From contig OY969928.1 in NCBI GenBank assembly GCA_963704675.1, positions 806,001 through 870,000 on the forward strand: DNA of 64,000 bases. Direction: 5' to 3'. The notes beneath the pieces were generated by a model. That model had not been told where the DNA came from, did not search any database, and saw only the letters and a list, made by a program, of their open reading frames with translations. A program made the position numbers and the translations under genes. Of the stretch, positions 35,336-43,327 are shown one piece after another; the stretch's first letter is position 1, and every line of letters begins with the position of its first letter. Source of the stretch: DASUVM01 sp963704675. GTDB taxonomy: Bacteria > Patescibacteriota > Saccharimonadia > Saccharimonadales > Saccharimonadaceae.

Positions 35336-36346
35336 ATGTTTATACTTTTTATACTGATTGATGTTCTGCTGTGGCTTCTCTTGATAGCGCTGCGTAGTAT
35401 TCGCTTGCGACACACCGAGCTCTCAGGATATGAGCTGAATCGTCGGCTCAAAACAAAGGATAATGCAATCGAAGCTGTTATTGCACGCGAGCACGCCCTG
35501 CCTGACATAAAAGCACTGAAATATTTGCTTGAAACGATTCTGCTCGTGGTGCTCATTGTGGTAGTGGCGGCTCAATTCGGTGCTTTGGTGGCAATTATTG
35601 CGATGGTGCCGGTGCTGCTTGGCTTGGCTGGCATGAGCCGCTGGAAGTTTTTGTCTGAACGTGCTGAGCAATTCTTTTTAAAATTTGAGCCGCAAGTTAT
35701 TCACCTTGTGAATCGTTGGCATGGGATATTGCAATGGTTTTATGGCGATGCAAAACCGCGCGCCGGTCAGTTTGTGTATTCAAAAGAAGAGTTAATTGAT
35801 CAATTAAAAACAACACATGGTGTACTAACAACACACGAGCTGGCACTCATCGCCTCTGGTCTTCAGTTTGGCGCGAAATTAGTGAGTGAAGTTATGACAC
35901 CTCGTTCAGTCATTGATTTTGCTAAACAAACCGATACGCTTGGGCCGGTGGTACTCAACCGTTTGCACGCCTCGGGCCATAGCCGTTTTCCGGTAGTTGA
36001 AGGCGATATTGACCACGTGGTCGGCATGCTCTACATGCGCGATCTCATTCCGCTCAAGAAAAATTATCGCACCGTGAAGGATGCCATGCGCCCCGATGTT
36101 TTTTATATTCGTGAAGACCAAAATTTAGAGCGCGCCCTCGCAGCTTTCATCCGCACACATCACCATCTGTTCGTGGTTGTGAATGAGTATCGTGAAACAG
36201 TGGGGTTGCTGGCGCTCGAAGACGTGCTAGAATCACTGCTCGGCCGCAAAATTATTGATGAATTTGATAAGCATGACGATTTGCGGGCCGTCGCCGCGCA
36301 TAATCCGCGGCATAACAACCTGCCTCCGAAACGAAAAGATGTTTAA
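35336..36346 (+). CDS. CBS-domain membrane protein, HlyC/CorC (CNNM-like) type
   Basis: About 336 residues from ATG 35336. An N-terminal helix, then a hydrophobic pair near 65-95, replace the usual longer DUF21 domain. A CBS pair follows, with the typical ALIASGLQFGAKLVSEVMTPRSVIDF and VVGMLYMRDLIPLKK and, in the second repeat, LFVVVNEYRETVGLLALEDVLESLLG. The C-terminal CorC_HlyC transport domain is missing and is replaced by a short basic tail. Related proteins affect Mg2+ and Co2+ handling. Confidence 0.78.
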   Translation: MFILFILIDVLLWLLLIALRSIRLRHTELSGYELNRRLKTKDNAIEAVIAREHALPDIKALKYLLETILLVVLIVVVAAQFGALVAIIAMVPVLLGLAGMSRWKFLSERAEQFFLKFEPQVIHLVNRWHGILQWFYGDAKPRAGQFVYSKEELIDQLKTTHGVLTTHELALIASGLQFGAKLVSEVMTPRSVIDFAKQTDTLGPVVLNRLHASGHSRFPVVEGDIDHVVGMLYMRDLIPLKKNYRTVKDAMRPDVFYIREDQNLERALAAFIRTHHHLFVVVNEYRETVGLLALEDVLESLLGRKIIDEFDKHDDLRAVAAHNPRHNNLPPKRKDV

Positions 36347-36351
36347 GGTGT

Positions 36352-36357
36352 TATAAT
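36352..36357 (+). promoter_or_regulatory. -10 box of the aspS leader transcript
   Basis: TATAAT six bases after the upstream stop and seven bases before the ATG of the leader peptide, so transcription would begin at or next to that ATG. Confidence 0.65.
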
Positions 36358-36364
36358 AGCTTCA

Positions 36365-36421
36365 ATGACGCAACAAATCTGCAATAACGACATGAATCCC
36401 GGGCCGGTTGCTTGCGCCTAG
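36365..36421 (+). CDS. Candidate leader peptide of aspS, rich in Asn/Asp codons
   Basis: A leaderless 18-codon frame encoding MTQQICNNDMNPGPVACA. Codons 7-11 are Asn-Asn-Asp-Met-Asn, the amino acids whose tRNAs the downstream enzyme is expected to charge. It stops inside a nested hairpin (36401-36443). Ribosome stalling at these codons could change folding of that hairpin, as in classical attenuation. This is an inference from arrangement; no translation evidence is available. Confidence 0.5.
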   Translation: MTQQICNNDMNPGPVACA

Positions 36422-36443
36422 GCAGTGCAAGCGCCAGTGGCCC
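36401..36443 (+). promoter_or_regulatory. Leader hairpin upstream of aspS
   Basis: GGGCC pairs with GGCCC and, inside it, GCTTGC with GCAAGC. The leader-peptide stop (36419-36421) is in the loop. No T-run follows, so if it is an attenuator it may act on translation or with Rho. Confidence 0.5.
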
Positions 36444-36479
36444 TTGTTATGCCTTCATCTGCTAATCTAAGGAGAATTT

Positions 36480-37790
36480 ATGCGAACTTTAAGTAACGAG
36501 GTCATTAAATATGTTGGCGGGCCGATTGAAATAAAGGGGTGGCTACATAAAAAACGCTTGCTAGGCGGTTTAACATTTATTAATGTGCGTGACCGTGGCG
36601 GGTTGGTGCAAGTAGTTATTAAAGATAAAACTGAAGTTGAAAAACTACGAGGCCTGCAAATTGGCACTGTTTTGAAGGTTGAAGGCCACGTTGTTGAAGA
36701 ACCACGTGCGCCCGGCGGCGCTGAGTTGCATGATGCTAAGCTTGAAGTGCTTGTGCCTGTTGAGTTTGAGCCGCCAATTGAAATTGATAAACCGCTCAGC
36801 CACGAATCTGAAAATCTCGAAACGCTGTTTGATTATCGGGTGGTTGGTCTGCGTAACTTACGCGAACAAGCTATTTTTAAAGTGCAAGCCGAGGTAAAAG
36901 AAGCTGCTCGAACATATCTACGAAGCCAAGATTTTACCGAATTTAACTCGCCAAAACTATTACCGGGCGCAACCGAAGGTGGTGCAGAGGTGTTCAAGCT
37001 CGATTACTTTGGCAAAGAGGCAACGCTAGCGCAGAGCGGTCAATTTTATAAACAAATTATGGTTGGCGTGTTTGAGCGCGGCTTTGAAATTAACCCAACC
37101 TATCGGGCTGAGCCAAGTGCCACCACTCGTCATATGACTGAATTTACGCATATTGATGCTGAAATGGGCTTCGTTAATTTACAGGAGCTGCTTGATATGA
37201 TGAGTGATCTGATGAATAGCGTGATTGATGATGTCTGGACAAAAGGCGAAGCGCATTTAAAAGTCTGGAATGCGACAAAACCGTTGATGCTTGAGAAAAT
37301 CCCGCAAATTACAATGGCTGAAATCCACGAAAAATACTCAGCAGCGACTGGTACAAACACTGTCGGCGAAAAAGATCTTCGGCCAGATGAAGAGCGTTGG
37401 GTTTGTGAATGGACTAAGAAAGAGCTAAAGAGTGATGCTATTTTTGTAACAGAATGGCCGCGTGAAGGTGCCAAGTTTTATCACAAGTTTAAAGATGACG
37501 ATCAGCAAGTTGCCGAGCGTGCCGATCTGTTATTTCGCGGTGTTGAAATCGCCACTGCCAGCATGCGTGAGCACCGCTACGACAAACTGGTGACGCAGCT
37601 GCGCGGTATGGCTGGCGGTGACCCTGAAAATATTGGTTTTAAATATTATCTTGACGCCTTCAAGCATGGCATGCCGCCGCACGGTGGTTTTGGCATGGGG
37701 TTGGAACGCTTAACTCAGAAAATTTTAGGACTTAATAACGTCAAAGAGGCATCGCTCTTTCCACGTGATATTAATCGTTTAGCACCGTAA
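36480..37790 (+). CDS. aspS: Aspartyl-tRNA synthetase, archaeal type, probably non-discriminating
   Basis: A 436-residue protein preceded by AAGGAG. The length fits archaeal/AspRS2-type enzymes, not the 590-residue bacterial type with its GAD insertion. The N-terminal OB anticodon-binding domain begins IEIKGWLHKKR; class II motif 2 is YRAEPSATTRHMTEFTHIDAE, and motif 3 is GGFGMGLERLTQKI. His23 (in GWLH) and Pro78 (in RAPGG) match the His/Pro markers reported for non-discriminating AspRS, in place of Trp/Lys in discriminating ones. It would charge both tRNA-Asp and tRNA-Asn with aspartate, with GatCAB amidating the latter. A candidate leader peptide lies upstream. Confidence 0.93.
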   Translation: MRTLSNEVIKYVGGPIEIKGWLHKKRLLGGLTFINVRDRGGLVQVVIKDKTEVEKLRGLQIGTVLKVEGHVVEEPRAPGGAELHDAKLEVLVPVEFEPPIEIDKPLSHESENLETLFDYRVVGLRNLREQAIFKVQAEVKEAARTYLRSQDFTEFNSPKLLPGATEGGAEVFKLDYFGKEATLAQSGQFYKQIMVGVFERGFEINPTYRAEPSATTRHMTEFTHIDAEMGFVNLQELLDMMSDLMNSVIDDVWTKGEAHLKVWNATKPLMLEKIPQITMAEIHEKYSAATGTNTVGEKDLRPDEERWVCEWTKKELKSDAIFVTEWPREGAKFYHKFKDDDQQVAERADLLFRGVEIATASMREHRYDKLVTQLRGMAGGDPENIGFKYYLDAFKHGMPPHGGFGMGLERLTQKILGLNNVKEASLFPRDINRLAP

Positions 37791-37797
37791 GTGAGAA

Positions 37798-37832
37798 GCC
37801 CTGCTGCCGATCATTTGATCTGACAGCAGGGC
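37798..37832. terminator. Hairpin between aspS and the small minus-strand gene
   Basis: GCCCTGCTG and CAGCAGGGC pair over 9 bp around a 17-base loop that itself contains GATC/GATC. The T-run is weak on both strands. It could serve both converging transcripts. Confidence 0.6.
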
Positions 37833-37850
37833 ATGCAACCTCACACAGGA

Positions 37851-38069
37851 TCAGGAGTGAGAAGGAAGCGCGTCGAAGGGCACCATGACCACCCTCACAT
37901 CTGCGTTAACCATCCCGGGATGGCATTCACCGCGCGGGTGAAATTCGCCTTTCTGTCGACTTGCGGCAAGCTCCTCTGGAACCTGCACCATGTGGGTAGC
38001 GCTCCCTTGCTGTGGGCAGGGGCCGGGCGACTCGAGGGGGTAGGTGCATATTCTGCTCTTCTGTGGCAT
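37851..38069 (-). CDS. Small GC-rich hypothetical protein
   Basis: A 72-residue frame starting at ATG 38069 with GAAAGG six bases upstream, and followed 18 bases later by the hairpin 37798-37832. The protein is polar with three cysteines, no membrane helix and no family I know. Composition is clearly more GC-rich than aspS next to it. Opposite-strand frames here lack ribosome sites. The call rests on signals around the frame, not on similarity. Confidence 0.4.
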   Translation of the reverse strand: MPQKSRICTYPLESPGPCPQQGSATHMVQVPEELAASRQKGEFHPRGECHPGMVNADVRVVMVPFDALPSHS

Positions 38070-38142
38070 TCCAAACCTTTCTCATCCACGATTGGCCAGC
38101 TCTTCCTGGCCAGTGAGTCTCTTGTTGTTTTGCGTCTCCAAA

Positions 38143-38160
38143 AAGTCCACTTGGTGGACC
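38143..38160 (-). terminator. Intrinsic terminator of the hypermodification-type gene
   Basis: On the minus strand GTCCAC-caa-GTGGAC is followed directly by TTTTT. It lies about 55 bases after the stop at 38214. Confidence 0.75.
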
Positions 38161-38213
38161 CTTTAAAGCCCTCGCAGAACGATGTTGAATTATACGATGA
38201 CCCAGAGCTTATT

Positions 38214-39185
38214 TCAAGCTATACCTGCAGTATTGAGTTGCCACTTTGCTGGAAAAACATACGATATAGAATGCTGATGGGCCACAAACTTTGTCTTGAT
38301 ACGCGCTCGAGCACTTGCAAGCTCTGGCACGGCTACCCGGCAATATTTATCAAGCTCGCAAAAAAGACCTTGAGCATCGATAGCATGCAGCTTGCGACCG
38401 AATAATCCATTAAAAGTGAGACCAAGCTGCGCAAATTCCTCCTCTTGGCGTTCGATCATCAATAAAATTATCTCTTCTGGTGTGAAATCACCCATATCTT
38501 CGAAAGCTTTTTTAATGCCACGCAGCGCACCTGGCCCAGCGATGGTAAAATCATTTTCTGAAAAATTAATAAGGTCAGAATAGTTTAAGTCAATTGCAAT
38601 TTGATATGACATGAAGTTACCAAGCATTGGGTAGCGCTTTAACAGATGAAAGATAGCTTCTAATGAGGGAGCCTTTAGTAGTGCATTTGCAAGATCATCT
38701 CTTAAAAACATGTGTTTAAAAAGCTCAACATGGTTTAGATACTTGCGTGGCTGATGATAGGCGTTATGTGGTGCCAAAATGAATGCATGAGTATAAATTG
38801 TGCCATTTTGTTGATGAGCATGTTCTAAAGCTTTGGTAAAAGCGCCACTGGCGAGGTCGGTCAGCCGCGGGTATCGGCCGAGATAATTATGAATCGCTTG
38901 CCAGGTTTCAATTTTACTAAACATACGAAAGGCCACAATTTGAAACAGGCGGTCAGCTGGATCGCACGGTTCAGTATGGTAACAGACATGCTGAATCATA
39001 TACTGGCTTACCCGGTCAGCCGCACGGAAGGTATTGCAAAACTTGTATGTTCTTAGAATCGGGTCATTCGTCCAGGGGCCAGGCAGCCCGCTTGCTCGTT
39101 TTTCGAATATCGCTTGGCGTTCAGACGCAAAATACCAATAAAGATCATAGATTTGCTGACGGGGTACGGGGGGAAGCCTTTTCAT
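38214..39185 (-). CDS. DNA base-hypermodification family protein (HMUDK helical / aGPT-pyrophosphorylase-like)
   Basis: A 323-residue, largely helical protein. The opening YWYFASERQAIFEKRASGLPGPWTNDPILRTYKFCNTFRAADRVSQY resembles the helical domain linked to 5-hydroxymethyl-dU DNA kinase and glutamyl/putrescinyl-thymine pyrophosphorylase, enzymes that build hypermodified thymines in phage DNA. The later FTIAGPGALRGIKKAFEDMG looks like a helix-hairpin-helix, as in DNA glycosylases. No kinase P-loop is present, so this is the helical part alone. Its stop is followed by a terminator. Its start overlaps the end of the ABC exporter gene by ATGA, so the two are co-transcribed. Base modification is an inference from family. 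Confidence 0.6.
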   Translation of the reverse strand: MKRLPPVPRQQIYDLYWYFASERQAIFEKRASGLPGPWTNDPILRTYKFCNTFRAADRVSQYMIQHVCYHTEPCDPADRLFQIVAFRMFSKIETWQAIHNYLGRYPRLTDLASGAFTKALEHAHQQNGTIYTHAFILAPHNAYHQPRKYLNHVELFKHMFLRDDLANALLKAPSLEAIFHLLKRYPMLGNFMSYQIAIDLNYSDLINFSENDFTIAGPGALRGIKKAFEDMGDFTPEEIILLMIERQEEEFAQLGLTFNGLFGRKLHAIDAQGLFCELDKYCRVAVPELASARARIKTKFVAHQHSISYVFPAKWQLNTAGIA

Positions 39186-40945
39186 TCAGTGAGAAAGTTA
39201 TCTGATTGGTGTGACCAAAGCTCAGCATATAAGCCTTTTTGTGTAACTAGCTTTTGATGCGGCCCATCTTCAATGATCTTACCGTCTGCCAATACTAAAA
39301 TACGATCCATGCGCCGGATGGTTGACAGGCGATGAGCAACAACGATGGTGGTGCGGCTAGCCATTAATTTATCAAGTGCCGCAGTAATTAACTTTTCAGA
39401 ATGCGAATCTAGGGCTGACGTGGCTTCATCTAATACAAGAATTGGTGCATCTTTTAAGACGGCACGGGCGAGGGCAATACGCTGCCGTTGGCCGCCTGAA
39501 AGCTTCACACCGCGTTCGCCAACAATAGTGTCATATTGCGCTGATAATTCTAAAATAAATTCGTGCGCGTAGGCTTTTTTAGCAGCTTCAATTACTTGTG
39601 CTTTGTTGGCTTCAGGGTTGCCATAGGCGATATTTTCGTAAATTGAGCGGTGGAACAGGAGTGGCTCTTGTGGAACATAGGCAATCGCTCGGCGCAGATC
39701 ATCTTGCTTGATAGTTGTTATATTTTGACTATCAATTGTAATACTGCCTTTTTGAATATCCATAAAACGCAGCAAAAGTTTAGTGAGAGTCGTTTTACCG
39801 CCGCCAGATGGCCCAACCAACCCGACCTTTTGGCTCGCCGGAATAGTGACACTGAAGTGCTCAAAAAGCTGTGTATGTTTTTTAGCGTCGTTGTATTGAA
39901 AACTGACGTCATGAAATGCGATCGAACCATCCTTGATTCTACTTTTTTCGGGGTGCTCAGGGTCAGTTATTTCGTGTGGATGGTTAATAACTTCTGTCAT
40001 TTCGGCTGCGTCGGCCAACGATTCTTCAATCCGATCCATAAACTTTCCAAAATTCCACAAAGCAGCCAATAAGCGTTGAATGTAAAGCTGAACGAGCACG
40101 ATAGAAGCGATACTCATGGTACCATCAAGCCCAAACTTCACGATGAGAAAAAGAATAACAAACTCAATACCAACAATAGAAATAGATTTATAAAGCCGTA
40201 TGCGATCACCAATTTGGTACGAGCGAAAGCGCAGATCACGTCGTTCTTGACTTAATTTTTTAAAATGACTAGTTTCTTCTTTTGATCTGGCGAACGAGCG
40301 CACGGTCAGCACATTGGCGAGGCTGTCGGCTAATCGTGCAGTAACGCGAGTTTGGGCGGCAGCTGCGGCCTTGGAGTGACGTAACTTTCTCTTGTGTAAC
40401 AATACGATTGAGCCGCAAAAGAGGATCGTCCATATCAAAAAGGCACTAGCGATTTGCCAATTCACAAAGAAAAGAATTACAAGAACTATCAAATAATGGC
40501 GTGAAAGCATACCAAAGTCACCAAGCAGTGTTTCAACTGCTCGTTGATAGGCGCTTGTTAAGCGATTGACCTTCGCAACCAATGCACCGCTAAAATTATC
40601 GGCAAAAAAGCCAAGACTATGGCCTTGAAGCTTTTGAAAACTTATATTTTCAAGATCACGGATAACATTTGGCTCAAGTCTAATATGTGTTTGCATCATG
40701 AGACGGCTCGAGAGAATGTAGACGATGCGAACAATAGCGAACATGATAAGTAGGGGCAAAAAATCACCAAAAGTCAGCTGGGAAAGATTACTCTTTGTTA
40801 GCTTATCAATTATCAGGCTGATGAAGAGCGGGCCAGCGATCTCATTTGTGAGTACGAAAATCGTGCCGCCAATCTCAGACCAAATAAACAGCCATTTATA
40901 TCGCCAAGTAGCGCGCCAGAATAGTTTTAGTGTCTCGATAGCCAT
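39182..40945 (-). CDS. ABC exporter, fused membrane and ATPase domains (MsbA-like)
   Basis: About 587 residues from ATG 40945 (ATG 40954 is an alternative); the open frame continues upstream to 41161 but runs into the opposite gene's promoter. Six membrane helices occupy the first 320 residues. The ATPase has Walker A GPSGGGKTTL, Q-loop VPQEPLL, signature LSGGQRQRIALARA, Walker B ILVLDEATSALD and switch histidine VVAHRLSTI. It probably works as a homodimer exporting lipids, peptides or drugs. A -10-like TACAAT lies a few bases before the start on the minus strand. Confidence 0.9.
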   Translation of the reverse strand: MAIETLKLFWRATWRYKWLFIWSEIGGTIFVLTNEIAGPLFISLIIDKLTKSNLSQLTFGDFLPLLIMFAIVRIVYILSSRLMMQTHIRLEPNVIRDLENISFQKLQGHSLGFFADNFSGALVAKVNRLTSAYQRAVETLLGDFGMLSRHYLIVLVILFFVNWQIASAFLIWTILFCGSIVLLHKRKLRHSKAAAAAQTRVTARLADSLANVLTVRSFARSKEETSHFKKLSQERRDLRFRSYQIGDRIRLYKSISIVGIEFVILFLIVKFGLDGTMSIASIVLVQLYIQRLLAALWNFGKFMDRIEESLADAAEMTEVINHPHEITDPEHPEKSRIKDGSIAFHDVSFQYNDAKKHTQLFEHFSVTIPASQKVGLVGPSGGGKTTLTKLLLRFMDIQKGSITIDSQNITTIKQDDLRRAIAYVPQEPLLFHRSIYENIAYGNPEANKAQVIEAAKKAYAHEFILELSAQYDTIVGERGVKLSGGQRQRIALARAVLKDAPILVLDEATSALDSHSEKLITAALDKLMASRTTIVVAHRLSTIRRMDRILVLADGKIIEDGPHQKLVTQKGLYAELWSHQSDNFLTE

Positions 40946-40996
40946 AGGAACCATTTGATTGTAACAAATATGTCTTCTCTTGTTAGAATGAACCAC

Positions 40997-41538
40997 ATGA
41001 GTAATGCAATGGAATGGTGGACCGATACTATTCGCTATGATGCTGGTGATCTTGGCTATGTTATGCTGCAATTGCCAAAATACAATTGCCGCCGCTTGGC
41101 TATGGTGACGTGCAGTTTGAACTAAAAGAAGAAATCCACTGCAGTTTAATTTGTATTCCAAAGGTAGTTGCTGGTCGCTCGGTATCTATGGTGGAGTTAT
41201 ATCAGTTTGTGAAAAACTATGTAGAGTCGCGCCCAATACATTTCAAAAGTTTTGGAGAACAGCTTTATATCTGCGAGAATGAAGGTGCTCGTTCTATCGT
41301 AGTAACTGTTAAGGTGCGAGGGGTTCATCGGATGTTTGAATCGTTAAGGTTGACCTTTCCTATGTTAAAAGATCTGCCTGATCCCTCGCTGCACGTGACG
41401 CTTTATAAATATAATCATCGTTATGGCATTGGTATTCAAAGTGATGAGGAACGAGCAAGACTTTGCTGTCTCATTCCTGAAGCAGCGTTAAAAGAAGTAA
41501 GAGAGAGGATACATGAATTACAAGGCGGTCTTATTTGA
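40997..41538 (+). pseudogene. 2H phosphoesterase-like gene split by a frameshift
   Basis: A leaderless-type promoter (TAGAAT 40984-40989, seven bases, ATG 40997) opens a frame that starts MSNAMEWWTDTIRYDAGDLG and then dies at 41123. The continuation (41086-41538) is in another frame that has a stop at 41047 and no ribosome site. Adding one base to the A-run at 41077-41080 joins them as QLPKIQLPPLGYGDV. The body holds two H-x-(S/T) motifs, EIHCSLI and SLHVTLY, typical of LigT-like 2H phosphoesterases acting on cyclic phosphates or RNA ends. It may be a real break, a sequencing error, or programmed -1 slippage. Confidence 0.65.
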
Positions 41539-42124
41539 TTGGGAAGGTGTCGTAGGGGCAGCAGACGTACCACGTTCGTTCGGTTGGCTTACTAAGCGCT
41601 TACATCGTGATTATGGCGTAAAAATGGAAACAGCCGAAGAGACATTATTTGCTCAGGTTGGTGAGTTCGCGTCAGGCAAAATAGATAATACTACATTTTG
41701 GCAGCGAGTTGGTGAAGCACTTGGCATTGACTTCTCAACCGAATTCCAAGAAACAATCTGGAGCCATTGGCCAAGTGCCGAAGCGTTACCTGAAATGCGC
41801 GAACTGGTCGCATATGTCAAGCAGCGCGGCTTAAAAGCTATTGTACTCTCGAATATCTTGCCGCCAAGCGCTGAGCAAATACGCCGGCATGGCGGTTATG
41901 ATATGTTTGATGCTGAAGTTTTATCATACGCTGAAGCTACACGTAAACCAGATATACGCATGTATCAAAAAGCCATTGAACTGGCTGGCTGTTCGCCCGA
42001 AGAATGCATTTTTGTTGAAGACCAAGAACGTTATCTTACGCCTGCCATAGAAATGGGTATAACGCCTATTCTTGCCAAGAGCCCTGAACAAGTAATTCGC
42101 GACCTTAAGCAGCTTATTCCGTAA
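41513..42124 (+). CDS. HAD-superfamily hydrolase
   Basis: A 203-residue protein. Motif I is VLFDWEGVV, with Glu where most HAD phosphatases have the second Asp; motif II is VLSNIL; the lysine is in ATRKPD; motif IV is FVEDQERYL. A helical cap lies between. The D-to-E change at the acid/base position may reduce or alter phosphatase activity. It begins within the last 26 bases of the split 2H gene, so it is in the same transcript. The substrate is unknown. Confidence 0.85.
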   Translation: MNYKAVLFDWEGVVGAADVPRSFGWLTKRLHRDYGVKMETAEETLFAQVGEFASGKIDNTTFWQRVGEALGIDFSTEFQETIWSHWPSAEALPEMRELVAYVKQRGLKAIVLSNILPPSAEQIRRHGGYDMFDAEVLSYAEATRKPDIRMYQKAIELAGCSPEECIFVEDQERYLTPAIEMGITPILAKSPEQVIRDLKQLIP

Positions 42125-42125
42125 C

Positions 42126-42737
42126 ATGGAATCTATTGAGCAACTGCTCTTAGCAAAATCGGCGCTTAAAGAACTTTTTAAACGCATGAATGATGCAAAG
42201 ATTCGCTGGGCAATTTTTGCCGGTTCTGAAGTGGCGCTTTTAACGGCAAATCGAACGCCGACTGATTTTGATATTATTGTTCACAATGATGATTTTGAAA
42301 AACTAGCGGCTATATTACCGGCAGCAAAGCGTCTTGATGGCGCATCTTTTCTAGTTGTCGCGAGCGACGGCGAGCAGTTCGAAAACATTGCGAGCACTTT
42401 AACATTGACACTTGATAATACAGAGATTGATATTATGAGCCGTTCACGATTTGAAACGAACGAAGGCACCTTTCCAATCTATTTAACAGATTTGGCATGC
42501 CAACATAGATTGCAATTTGAAGTCGGCACAATGGTGTTTTTAGCAAACCCGTTCGATACCATTCTTATTAAAGCCTTTATGCGCCGTGGTGAGGAACAAA
42601 GAAAGTTTGATGAAACTGATGCACAGGCGCTATGCGCGGCAATAGATATTGAGAAGGCGTATACGACTAAAAGAATTGCCGAAACCGGTCTAAGCGCTGG
42701 TGCAAGGCAATTTTTAAGGAGACAAGCACTTTTATAG
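42126..42737 (+). CDS. Nucleotidyltransferase-fold protein (MNT-like)
   Basis: A 203-residue protein starting one base after the HAD gene stop. The nucleotidyltransferase signature is present as FAGSEVALL ... PTDFDIIVH, that is G-S followed by D-x-D, with a third acidic strand DNTEIDIMS. Family members transfer AMP or other nucleotides to proteins, tRNA or antibiotics, often as antitoxins. No HEPN partner is adjacent. It is grouped with the HAD and 2H phosphoesterase genes, all nucleotide or phosphate chemistry. Confidence 0.75.
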   Translation: MESIEQLLLAKSALKELFKRMNDAKIRWAIFAGSEVALLTANRTPTDFDIIVHNDDFEKLAAILPAAKRLDGASFLVVASDGEQFENIASTLTLTLDNTEIDIMSRSRFETNEGTFPIYLTDLACQHRLQFEVGTMVFLANPFDTILIKAFMRRGEEQRKFDETDAQALCAAIDIEKAYTTKRIAETGLSAGARQFLRRQALL

Positions 42738-42817
42738 GTGCTAACTTGCACTAAGGCATATAATAAGGATAGTTCGGAGCTTACCGGAAGAGTTCTGATG
42801 TAGTGGAAGGTCGATTA

Positions 42818-43237
42818 ATGGTGACTGTGATCAATATGGTGGAGTCTGATGTGGTATCAATGATGGGGTACGGGTGGCCAACACACGATCGGATCCTCAG
42901 TCTCATCACCAGAGACGCTGCCAAGCACAGTGTGAACGTGTCTCGGGCGGAAGCCACCTACGTTGACGACATGTTCACTTGCGCGGTGAGCGAGATTCGG
43001 TCAGGTAAACCAATGTACCTGCTGAATAACCTGGATCTGCAGATGGCTCTCACCATCATCGAGACGATCATGCCCGACGAATCTCAACCAGAACCAGGGT
43101 CGGCTCATCAGGCACTCGGGTTCCGTCATCTTCGTGACGAGGACGGTGAACTGTACTTCAAGCGTACCTTCATAGGGAAGCTTGACGACAATACGCGTCA
43201 TCCTGCGTTGACGATCGTCACCAAGACCGAAGTCTAG
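42818..43237 (+). CDS. GC-rich hypothetical protein
   Basis: About 139 residues from ATG 42818, which has GGAAGG seven bases upstream; the GTG at 42803 overlaps that site and is less likely. The protein is soluble, acidic, mixed alpha/beta, with no membrane segment. I do not recognise it. Its codons (many GTC, CTC, ATC, GAC) and higher GC set it apart from the AT-richer genes on both sides. A -10-like TATAAT is at 42759-42764, and two strong hairpins follow the stop at once. It looks like a self-contained acquired unit. Confidence 0.65.
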   Translation: MVTVINMVESDVVSMMGYGWPTHDRILSLITRDAAKHSVNVSRAEATYVDDMFTCAVSEIRSGKPMYLLNNLDLQMALTIIETIMPDESQPEPGSAHQALGFRHLRDEDGELYFKRTFIGKLDDNTRHPALTIVTKTEV

Positions 43238-43320
43238 CGTCTCTTTTGAACGGGTACGGATATCAAAAGAGGCGAAGCCCCCATGCCGATGCTTGTCATC
43301 GGCTGGGGGACTCCTTTCGC
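43238..43320. terminator. Double hairpin between the GC-rich gene and the AlkA-like gene
   Basis: The first hairpin, 43238-43249 with 43263-43274 (12 bp, one wobble), abuts the stop codon. The second is nested: GCCCCC with GGGGG and CCGATG (43286-43291) with CATCGG (43297-43302), then ACTCCTTTCG. It separates two converging genes. Confidence 0.7.
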
Positions 43321-43327
43321 AAGACTA

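Noticed and set aside
36352..36480. T-box riboswitch upstream of aspS
   Set aside because: No T-box sequence (AGGGTGG-type) or specifier-loop structure is present; a leader peptide explains the Asn/Asp codons better.
37833..38405. 190-codon plus-strand open frame
   Set aside because: It runs antisense through the end of the hypermodification-type gene and its terminator and has no ribosome site.
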